From an uncultured Lachnospiraceae bacterium (GTDB taxonomy: Bacteria; Bacillota; Clostridia; Lachnospirales; Lachnospiraceae): a stretch of DNA of 38,219 nucleotides. The DNA lies in NCBI GenBank assembly GCA_947173945.1, contig CAMWGV010000028.1:1-38219 (forward strand), written 5' to 3'. The notes under the pieces are model-generated. The model made no database searches and had not been told where the DNA came from. It saw only the letters and a list, made by a program, of their open reading frames with translations. The position numbers and the translations under genes were made by a program. Positions 32,276 to 38,219 of this stretch are shown piece after piece (position 1 is the first letter of the stretch; the number at the start of each line of letters is the position of its first letter).

Positions 32276-32611
32276 GAATTTGCTGTCGTACTAAGCAGAG
32301 GCATACACTATTATAACGAAAACCGTTTGAAGACGTCGGCACTTGAGTTGCCAATTTAGAATGCCTATACAGGTGACAAAAAACACGCTTTCGCTCGTCT
32401 CAGACGTAACGGTACTAAAAATTGCCGGTTTAAGACCATCCTATATTAAGGATATCTTAGACCGGCAATTTAAGTGCCGACGTCTTCAAACGGTTTTTGT
32501 CACCTGTATAGGCGTTCTAAATTGGCAACTCTTAGTACCGTTACGTCTGAGACGAGCGAAAGCATGTTTTCGTTATAATAGTGTATGCCTGCTTAGCGGG
32601 ATAGCAAATTC
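32276..32611. repeat. 336-bp scrambled palindrome with crossing arm pairs
   Basis: Five inverted-repeat pairs fill the gap between two convergent genes. A: 32276-32323 with 32566-32611 (inner 30 bases perfect apart from a 2-base insertion, outer part imperfect). B: 32319-32344 with 32472-32497, 26 of 26. C: 32345-32382 with 32494-32531, 37 of 38, the exception a G-U pair. D: 32384-32417 with 32533-32566, 33 of 34. E: 32419-32435 with 32455-32471, 16 of 17 plus G-U, capped by ATCCT/AGGAT (32438-32442, 32449-32453). The order is A B C D E, E' B' C' D' A'. A normal palindrome would end E' D' C' B' A'. B, C and D therefore cross. No credible gene lies inside. Confidence 0.95.
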
Positions 32612-32618
32612 GTTCCAT

Positions 32619-34889
32619 CTACATCTGGTAGAATAATATGTTGTCCTTCAAATCCTGAGTTGATTCTCCGCCTGCTTTTACATATTTATCGTACACTGCC
32701 TGATACCGACGCAGAGTCTTTGCCGTCTGGATTTCAAACTTTGATATGGAAGCCTGATAGATAGGATTTTCCTTAAGTTCGTTCCTGACTGCCTTTTCAA
32801 AAGGACAATACCGCACAAGAATGTCTCTTGATATTTTGTTCAGACGGAAGCTTCCTTTTGACTCGTAGTTTATCCAGTTAATGTAATCGCCGATAAATAC
32901 TTCTTTATAATTATTTTTTGCTTTTGCGAGTGCACTCTTGATTTTTTCCTTTGCATCAGAGGAGAGCTCGTTGTTTTTACGGTAAAACTGAATATAGGAG
33001 CAATATTCTGCTGTTAAGGATTTGTCTCTTATATCGTTCCAGTGTACACCTTGAAGCTTGCGGCACATCTCCCATCGGAAGGCACCCATAACTTGCAGCA
33101 TCAAATCGTTTACATCAGCCATAGTGAAAATCGGGAACATAAATCTTCCCGGAGTGTCACTTTTGATTCCTGAGGTTTCCTGCCACATCGTGCTTCGGAT
33201 TCCTGTATTCGGCATTAAAATAATATCAGGAAGTACTTCCTTCATTATCTTCTCACATTGGATACCCTTATCAGGGTCCGAAAACATTACTTCTCTGTAA
33301 AATACGGAATAATCGACTTTACGTATTGCATTCAGCGACTCCTCAAGCTTGTCGGCAGTAACAAGCATTTTATCAACGGCATTCATCAAATCATTCTCAC
33401 AGAGGATAGGACAAAATGTTGTTACACGACCATATGTCTGTTTGCCCACAGAGCTGAACATGTTCTTGATTTCAAAATCGACCATGCGCTCCCTGTCATC
33501 CTTGTACTCTTCAAACTCTTCCTTTGTAATTTTATGCCGTTTTAACATTTCAGTTATGTCAGAAATGTAATCCATGTCAAACTCATTTTTTGATGTATTT
33601 TTTTCGCCTTTATAAATACATTTTAGCCATTCATAAATCGTATATATATGAGTGGAGTGGCATATATCAAGATGAGCCGACAGCTCATAAAGCTTCAGGG
33701 CATTTTCTTCACCTACAAAGGCAACGTCCATGAAACCGAAATTTAAAAACATCTGCAAAACAGGAGTCAGTGATGCTTCGTCTTTCACACCCCGCATAAA
33801 TACCTTATGGTATATGTCGTAGAATGTTGTAGTCAGGTTGCGCCTTAACGCATGAACCTCCTTGTCAGTGGAATATTTGTCAGGGAGCTTGAGATAAGAT
33901 TCAATAAGCTCTATTGTCTTATCCATATCAACATCATTTAAGCCCGCATAGGATAAAATATGAGCAAGGCAGTCTTCGGTCATAATGTCAATTTCTTTCC
34001 TTGTATTGTCAGATATTGCCTCGCTATCAGACTGGGTCGCAGCATAGTTATAATTTTTAGCTTCATTTATGCGTCTGGTAAGTATGTTATTATTGTAAAT
34101 ACCCAACTTGACTGCGACGTTTGCAATCAGGTCAAGATCCTTCGTTATCGGCTCGATGTCATATTTTTTTGCATGTGTCTTAATTGACAAATCAAAGAAA
34201 AGAGCAAACAGGTCATTTCTGGTGTCGCTTATTAAAATATCCTTGTTATAGGACAGGTATGTATCCATTTCACCGATACCAAGGGCAAATCTGCGCATCT
34301 GGGCAGCAGTCTCCATGATAACGCCAACAGTCATACTGTCATCCTTTCCCATAAGCTGTAGATAGTCCTGCATATATTTTGTTGCAATACTTGTGCTGTT
34401 GTTAATTTCCCATACTTCCGCCTTATGTCTCATTTCAAGGGAATTAAACAGAGTTATTCTCGGAAATGGATTCATTTCAATTTTGAATTTAGCACATAAT
34501 GTTTTATAATCATTATAAAGAGATTCTACAAACATATGAAACTGACGGGTTTTATTATCTAAATCCGAGTATAGCTTAAGCATCTGATGTCTTTGCCAGA
34601 TTGCAGTTCTCAAAAATACATTTCGGATTTTTTCCTGTCGGGTAAGTAAATTCTTTAAATCCGTGTCATTTCTGCAAACGAAAGCAGCCAGTACAGTATC
34701 CTCACCGGCTATGTAATCGCATAAAAACATGTCCTTTTCAAGAATTCCGATAATTGCATTTTTTTCTAATTTAATAGATGAAGAACCGAGTTTTTGTATT
34801 ACGGTACCTTCCTGTATCAGATACCAATAAACCACTTTGTCATTTTTTTCGGCAATAACTTCATCTGGTTTGAATTTCATTATTTCCAC
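32619..34889 (-). CDS. Large protein with cyclic-nucleotide-binding-like N-terminus (756 aa)
   Basis: Function not known. The start is the GTG at 34889, 7 bases after AAAGGAGG; the in-frame ATG three codons later is 16 bases away. Residues 5-75 look like a cNMP-binding/cupin-type beta-roll (YLIQEGTVIQKLG, IIGILEKDMFLCDYIAGED), but the phosphate-binding cassette of true cAMP receptors is not evident. The remaining 680 residues are mostly helical and acidic, without helix-turn-helix, kinase or transmembrane segments. A region near 565-650 (PDIILMPNTGIRSTMWQE, then FPIFTMADVNDLMLQVMGAFRWEMCRK) looks most conserved-like. The gene is divergent from a diguanylate cyclase, sharing a promoter region, which hints at a signalling role (inference). 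Confidence 0.75.
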   Translation of the reverse strand: MEIMKFKPDEVIAEKNDKVVYWYLIQEGTVIQKLGSSSIKLEKNAIIGILEKDMFLCDYIAGEDTVLAAFVCRNDTDLKNLLTRQEKIRNVFLRTAIWQRHQMLKLYSDLDNKTRQFHMFVESLYNDYKTLCAKFKIEMNPFPRITLFNSLEMRHKAEVWEINNSTSIATKYMQDYLQLMGKDDSMTVGVIMETAAQMRRFALGIGEMDTYLSYNKDILISDTRNDLFALFFDLSIKTHAKKYDIEPITKDLDLIANVAVKLGIYNNNILTRRINEAKNYNYAATQSDSEAISDNTRKEIDIMTEDCLAHILSYAGLNDVDMDKTIELIESYLKLPDKYSTDKEVHALRRNLTTTFYDIYHKVFMRGVKDEASLTPVLQMFLNFGFMDVAFVGEENALKLYELSAHLDICHSTHIYTIYEWLKCIYKGEKNTSKNEFDMDYISDITEMLKRHKITKEEFEEYKDDRERMVDFEIKNMFSSVGKQTYGRVTTFCPILCENDLMNAVDKMLVTADKLEESLNAIRKVDYSVFYREVMFSDPDKGIQCEKIMKEVLPDIILMPNTGIRSTMWQETSGIKSDTPGRFMFPIFTMADVNDLMLQVMGAFRWEMCRKLQGVHWNDIRDKSLTAEYCSYIQFYRKNNELSSDAKEKIKSALAKAKNNYKEVFIGDYINWINYESKGSFRLNKISRDILVRYCPFEKAVRNELKENPIYQASISKFEIQTAKTLRRYQAVYDKYVKAGGESTQDLKDNILFYQM

Positions 34890-34923
34890 AATAACACCTC
34901 CTTTGGTGTATTTACTCTTGTAT

Positions 34924-34951
34924 AGTATAACAAAAAACCCTTGCTTTTCAA
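34924..34951 (-). promoter_or_regulatory. Promoter for the 756-aa protein gene
   Basis: On the minus strand TTGAAA (34946-34951), a 16-base spacer and TATACT (34924-34929), about 35 bases before the GTG start. Its -35 overlaps the -35 of the divergent promoter at 34941. Confidence 0.55.
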
Positions 34952-34969
34952 TAGTAAAGTTTTTATAAT
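34941..34969 (+). promoter_or_regulatory. Promoter for the GGDEF gene
   Basis: TTGCTT (34941-34946), a 17-base spacer and perfect TATAAT (34964-34969). The leader to the start codon is about 85 nt. The overlap with the opposing promoter suggests the two genes compete for, or are jointly controlled through, this site. Confidence 0.6.
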
Positions 34970-35059
34970 TAATTAAAGTTTTTTATTAGAATAAAAGAAA
35001 TTTTGTGCCAGCTTCTGGACAACTCAATCAAATATACTGATATCGAAGGAAATAGATGA

Positions 35060-36802
35060 ATGGATAAGAGAAGTAAACTATATAATTTGATGTATGCATT
35101 TATGGCAATTACACTTATTATTTTTGTTGTTAATATAGCAGTTAAATATGATGGAATGTCACCTGCGGATGAAATGTCTGATGAAGTGGTGGCGTTTGAC
35201 ACCGGATGGACACTTGAAAATGGAGAAGAGGCAGACCTGGCTCATTTGAACGAAAACAGTGGTGTCCAATTAGGAACACAGTTCAGTATATATAATGTTC
35301 TGCCTGAAAATCTTTCAGAGGGTAAATCGCTGTGCTTCCGGACAAAAAATATTTATTATAAGGTTTATGTGGACGGGAAGCTCAGGTATGAGCCGGAGAT
35401 TGCAGAAAATAGTGGGTACAATAAGTCCTCCGGTAACAGACATAACTATGTACCGCTTAACAGTGATGATGCCGGAAAAACGGTCCAGATAAAGATTACA
35501 ACTGTTTATGAAAATGCAAAAAGTCGGATTGATGATGTATACATAGAAAGCGAAGGTGGAGCTGCCCTTTCCTTTATTGAGTCAAGACTTGTTGCAGTGA
35601 TTACAAGTATGTTCCTTCTTTTTATAGGAATTCTGCTTATGGTTGCTGATATTCCGCTCAATATCCGCAAAGAAAAAAATCATGAGCTTATGTATCTGGG
35701 ATTTTGTTCTATGAGCATAGCCATATGGTGTCTGCTCGAAACAGGTTTGTTCCAGTTATTTTTTGGAGACAGCCGCCTGATACAGACTATGTCATGCTGT
35801 ACGCTTATGCTTATTAATATTCCTATGGTGCTTTATTTTGACAAGGCATTTGGTCTCGGGTTTAAGCATGTCAAGGGAATACTATGTGGGCTTTCATTCA
35901 TTGAATTTATAGTATGCTTTGGACTTCACATGCTGCGGATTTACGATTTTCATGAGACTTTGATTGCAACACATGTAATACTTGTCATATCCGCAATTTC
36001 AATGATTGCATCAATCATAAAGAGAAGCAGGGCAGGCGAAAAAAAGGAATCCAATAAAATATTTAAAGTTTTCAGATTTATTGGACTTGTTTCTATTTTG
36101 GTATCTGCGGGTCTGGATACTGTAAGATATTACATGAACGCATCCGATGATAATGCACTATGTGTCAGAATCGGACTGATTATATTTATGATATGTTTTG
36201 GTGCTTCCAGTTTGGAGAAGACTATAAATGTTGTAAAGCTTGGAGCACGTTCAGAGATGATAAGCCAGCTTGCATATAAGGACGGTCTTACGGGAGTGGG
36301 TAACAGAACTCTGTTTAAAGAGAGGATTGCAGAACTGGAGGAAAATAAAAATTACGTTAACGAAATATTATTTATTATGTTTGATGTAAATGATCTGAAA
36401 TATATAAATGACAAGATGGGGCATAAAGTTGGTGATGAGCTTATCGTAAAGAGTGCAAACATAATAAATGAGTCATTTTCCAATTTTGGCGGAGCCTGCT
36501 TTAGAATCGGTGGAGACGAGTTTGTTGTCATCATAACAGGAGATATGCCTATGGCACAGTATAAAGAGGGCATGAAGCTGTTTGAATCTGCCATTGCAGA
36601 GCATAATGCGAATCCGGACAAGAAATTCAGAATTAGTATTGCATCAGGATTTGCTACATATAATGAATCCAGCAGAGCACAAACAATGTCAGAAATATGG
36701 CATCTTGCGGATTCGTATATGTATAAAAATAAAAAGGACATGAAGGCACGAATGATTCAGGCAAACGAATATTATACAGGTAAGCTGTACGGTTCAAGAT
36801 AA
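35060..36802 (+). CDS. Membrane diguanylate cyclase (GGDEF)
   Basis: 580 residues. An N-terminal hydrophobic segment (about 10-28) is followed by an extracytoplasmic beta-rich domain (about 30-175), about seven hydrophobic segments (about 180-395), and a C-terminal GGDEF domain (about 410-570). The order resembles 7TMR-DISM sensors. The catalytic motif RIGGDEF is intact (GGDEF at 484-488), as are DGLTGVGNR and MFDVNDLKYIND, so synthesis of c-di-GMP is expected. The RxxD inhibitory site five residues before GGDEF is absent, so product inhibition may be weak. GAAGGAA precedes the ATG. There is no EAL domain. Confidence 0.92.
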   Translation: MDKRSKLYNLMYAFMAITLIIFVVNIAVKYDGMSPADEMSDEVVAFDTGWTLENGEEADLAHLNENSGVQLGTQFSIYNVLPENLSEGKSLCFRTKNIYYKVYVDGKLRYEPEIAENSGYNKSSGNRHNYVPLNSDDAGKTVQIKITTVYENAKSRIDDVYIESEGGAALSFIESRLVAVITSMFLLFIGILLMVADIPLNIRKEKNHELMYLGFCSMSIAIWCLLETGLFQLFFGDSRLIQTMSCCTLMLINIPMVLYFDKAFGLGFKHVKGILCGLSFIEFIVCFGLHMLRIYDFHETLIATHVILVISAISMIASIIKRSRAGEKKESNKIFKVFRFIGLVSILVSAGLDTVRYYMNASDDNALCVRIGLIIFMICFGASSLEKTINVVKLGARSEMISQLAYKDGLTGVGNRTLFKERIAELEENKNYVNEILFIMFDVNDLKYINDKMGHKVGDELIVKSANIINESFSNFGGACFRIGGDEFVVIITGDMPMAQYKEGMKLFESAIAEHNANPDKKFRISIASGFATYNESSRAQTMSEIWHLADSYMYKNKKDMKARMIQANEYYTGKLYGSR

Positions 36803-36809
36803 TGGTCAT

Positions 36810-36828
36810 ATGGAACAAAATGTTCCAT
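36810..36828. other. Short palindromic hairpin between GGDEF and ZIP genes
   Basis: ATGGAACA (36810-36817) pairs with TGTTCCAT (36821-36828) around AAA. There is no T tract. It could be a weak terminator or an operator for the metal transporter. Confidence 0.4.
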
Positions 36829-36859
36829 GTTGAATACATTATCTGTAGGGAGGAGAATT

Positions 36860-37645
36860 ATGAGAGATACGATGCTTGCACTTTGGATTCCGTTTCTCGG
36901 TACAGCCTTAGGTTCCTGTACAGTTCTGTTTATGAAGAATAAATTGAACGAGAAAGTGCAAAAGGCTCTGTCGGGCTTTGCAGGCGGAATTATGATTGCT
37001 GCCTCAGTTTGGTCACTCCTCATACCGGCAATAGAAATGTCAGAGGAAAATGGAATGAAAAAGCTGGCATTTATACCTGCCGCTGTAGGTTTTATGCTTG
37101 GAGTGCTGTTTATTTTACTTCTTGATATGGTTATACCACACTTACATGTGAATGCAGATAGGTCAGAGGGACCGAAAACATCCCTTTCAAAATCTGCAAT
37201 GCTTATTTTTGCTGTTACGCTTCACAATATACCGGAGGGTATGGCAGTAGGAATTACCTTTGCAGGTGTGGCTACACAGGATAGCAATATTACTTTTATG
37301 GGGGCTATGGCCCTTACAATAGGAATTGCAGTTCAAAATTTCCCTGAGGGGGCTATAGTATCAATGCCCCTTTGTGCATCCGGTGCCGGAAAAAGAAAAG
37401 CACTTCTTTATGGTGTGCTTTCAGGAATAGTTGAGCCTATAGGTGCTATGATTACTCTATGGCTCTCCCACTATTTTCTAAATGTAATGCCGTATCTGCT
37501 TGCGTTTGCAGCCGGTGCAATGATATATGTGGTGGTGGAGGAGCTTATACCTGAGTCCGCTGAGGGTGAACATTCAAACATAGGAACTATAGGCTTTGCT
37601 GTTGGTTTTGTCATTATGATGATTTTGGATGTGGCACTTGGATGA
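36860..37645 (+). CDS. ZIP-family metal transporter
   Basis: The start is the ATG at 36860, 6 bases after GGGAGGAG; an ATG 33 bases upstream lies within a palindrome. The 261-residue protein has about eight hydrophobic segments. The ZIP metal-site motifs are HNIPEGMAVG in helix 4 and QNFPEGAIVS in helix 5, with a histidine pair in the IPHLHVN loop. It belongs with the GufA/ZupT type and should import zinc, iron or manganese. It converges with a DtxR/MntR-type regulator gene only 9 bases away, a pairing that suggests metal-responsive control (inference). Confidence 0.92.
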   Translation: MRDTMLALWIPFLGTALGSCTVLFMKNKLNEKVQKALSGFAGGIMIAASVWSLLIPAIEMSEENGMKKLAFIPAAVGFMLGVLFILLLDMVIPHLHVNADRSEGPKTSLSKSAMLIFAVTLHNIPEGMAVGITFAGVATQDSNITFMGAMALTIGIAVQNFPEGAIVSMPLCASGAGKRKALLYGVLSGIVEPIGAMITLWLSHYFLNVMPYLLAFAAGAMIYVVVEELIPESAEGEHSNIGTIGFAVGFVIMMILDVALG

Positions 37646-37654
37646 TAGAAGAAA

Positions 37655-38029
37655 TTATTTTGGGTTACTCTCAAAAAAATGCTTTTTAAGAGCAGCAAAA
37701 CACTCATCGCTTAAATCATGCTCGACTCTGCATGCGTCTCTGTATGCAGTGTCGTGCTCAACACCAATCGAAATAAAAAATTCTGCAATCGTGTTGTGAC
37801 GTTCGTAAATTTTGTTGGCGATTTCTGCACCTGTTTCAGTTAGTGACAAATGCCCGTTTTCACTTATATTGATATATCCGTTTGCCTTTAAGTTTTTCAG
37901 ATAAACACTTACGCTTGGCTTGGAAATGCCAAGATGATGTACTACGTCTATGGCACGGACATAATCTTTTGTCTGACTGATGTGTAAAATTGCTTCAAGA
38001 TAATCTTCTGCTGATTCTTGTATTTTCAT
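37655..38029 (-). CDS. DtxR/MntR-family metal-dependent regulator
   Basis: 124 residues. An N-terminal winged helix (about 5-62: EDYLEAILHI, SKPSVSVYLKNLKANGYI, LSLTETG) is followed by a helical dimerisation and metal-binding region; E/H/D/C ligands typical of the family are visible in FFISIGVEHDTAYRDACRVEHDLSDECF. It is slightly shorter than MntR (about 140) and lacks the SH3-like domain of DtxR/IdeR. GAGGT lies before the ATG at 38029. It probably represses metal-uptake genes, including the promoter at 38159 whose boxes face it (inference). Confidence 0.92.
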   Translation of the reverse strand: MKIQESAEDYLEAILHISQTKDYVRAIDVVHHLGISKPSVSVYLKNLKANGYINISENGHLSLTETGAEIANKIYERHNTIAEFFISIGVEHDTAYRDACRVEHDLSDECFAALKKHFFESNPK

Positions 38030-38111
38030 ATTTTTACCTCAATACGTTTCATTTATTTTTTAAGTGCTACATTTAAAATCGTTTCCATTCAATTTAAAAT
38101 TATTAATGTTC

Positions 38112-38140
38112 ATTTTAGCATATGTAAATAGGAAATTCAA
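38112..38140 (-). promoter_or_regulatory. Promoter for the DtxR-family gene
   Basis: On the minus strand TTGAAT (38135-38140), a 17-base spacer and TAAAAT (38112-38117). The 5' leader would be about 75 nt. Confidence 0.5.
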
Positions 38141-38158
38141 ATTTTTTCAAATTCCTAC

Positions 38159-38218
38159 TTGACAAGTTAGTTAAACTAAACTAATATACTGATAAAGAAA
38201 TTAGTTTTATTTAACTAA
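38159..38218 (+). promoter_or_regulatory. Outward promoter with DtxR-like operator boxes
   Basis: TTGACA (38159-38164), a 17-base spacer and TAATAT (38182-38187) drive a gene beyond the right edge. A perfect palindrome TTAGTTAAACTAA (38167-38179) fills the spacer, and a second pair, TTAGTT (38201-38206) and AACTAA (38213-38218), follows the start site. TTAG...CTAA palindromes are the general form of DtxR-family operators. The downstream gene may be a metal-uptake gene (inference). Confidence 0.65.
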
Positions 38219-38219
38219 C

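Noticed and set aside
32343-32636. 97-codon plus-strand frame inside the scrambled palindrome
   Set aside because: It lies almost wholly within repeat arms, has no ribosome binding site and no protein-like pattern; it follows from the palindrome sequence.
1-38219. CRISPR array, tRNA, rRNA, integrase or transposase genes
   Set aside because: No regularly spaced direct repeats, cloverleaf sequences, rRNA cores or recombinase motifs were found on either strand.

Overview
The window looks like chromosomal DNA of a low-GC, Gram-positive gut anaerobe, most likely a member of the Lachnospiraceae (Clostridia). The reasons are strong AGGAGG ribosome binding sites, Clostridia-type sigma-A promoters, secreted fibronectin-III (FN3) repeat proteins with short lysine-rich signal peptides, ferredoxin-dependent indolepyruvate oxidoreductase, a minimal SufCB pair and a long TrpB2. 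The genus cannot be fixed from the sequence alone. No tRNA, rRNA, CRISPR array, transposase or prophage gene was seen.

Layout. (1) 1-3480: FN3 surface proteins. The 3' end of one gene and two complete paralogues each end in a near-identical hairpin terminator, and a broken RelA/SpoT-domain remnant lies between the first two. (2) 3568-15862: a surface-polysaccharide export locus. It holds rfbC, an ABC-2 permease (wzm-like), an ATPase with a C-terminal sugar-binding-type domain (wzt-like), a 715-residue methyltransferase/kinase-like fusion that resembles the E. coli chain terminator WbdD in architecture, a two-gene polytopic membrane protein system (DUF6077-like plus a membrane-anchored protein with a degenerate metallo-beta-lactamase fold), and two more large FN3 proteins. 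(3) 15884-23253: a palindrome-flanked promoter drives a minimal SufC/SufB pair (SmsCB-like), then iorAB, two phenylacetate-CoA ligases and a tandem-ACT protein. This is a plausible module for oxidising aryl-pyruvates to aryl-acetyl-CoA with its own Fe-S supply. (4) 22717-24810: a repeat-rich, gene-poor stretch with two nearly identical copies of a small three-helix membrane protein, repeat termini related to GTTGTACAATATAGACAA, and a 174-bp element with terminal inverted repeats and a GC-rich folded core. (5) 24811-32272: an orphan carB on the minus strand, then plus-strand sugar O-acetyltransferase, AlkD-like glycosylase, HAD phosphatase, TrpB2 and a PaaI-type thioesterase. (6) 32276-32611: a 336-bp scrambled palindrome that fills the gap between two convergent genes. 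(7) 32619-38219: a large protein with a cyclic-nucleotide-binding-like N-terminus, divergent from a membrane diguanylate cyclase; then a ZIP metal transporter and a DtxR/MntR-type regulator, with DtxR-like boxes in a promoter leaving the right edge.

The most unusual item is the element at 32276-32611. It contains five inverted-repeat arm pairs. The outermost and innermost pairs are nested normally, but the three middle pairs run in the order B C D ... B' C' D' instead of B C D ... D' C' B', so their pairings cross. The next most interesting item is the WbdD-like chain-terminator architecture beside a Wzt with a C-terminal domain in what appears to be a Gram-positive genome.

All calls rest on reading motifs and context; no database search was possible.
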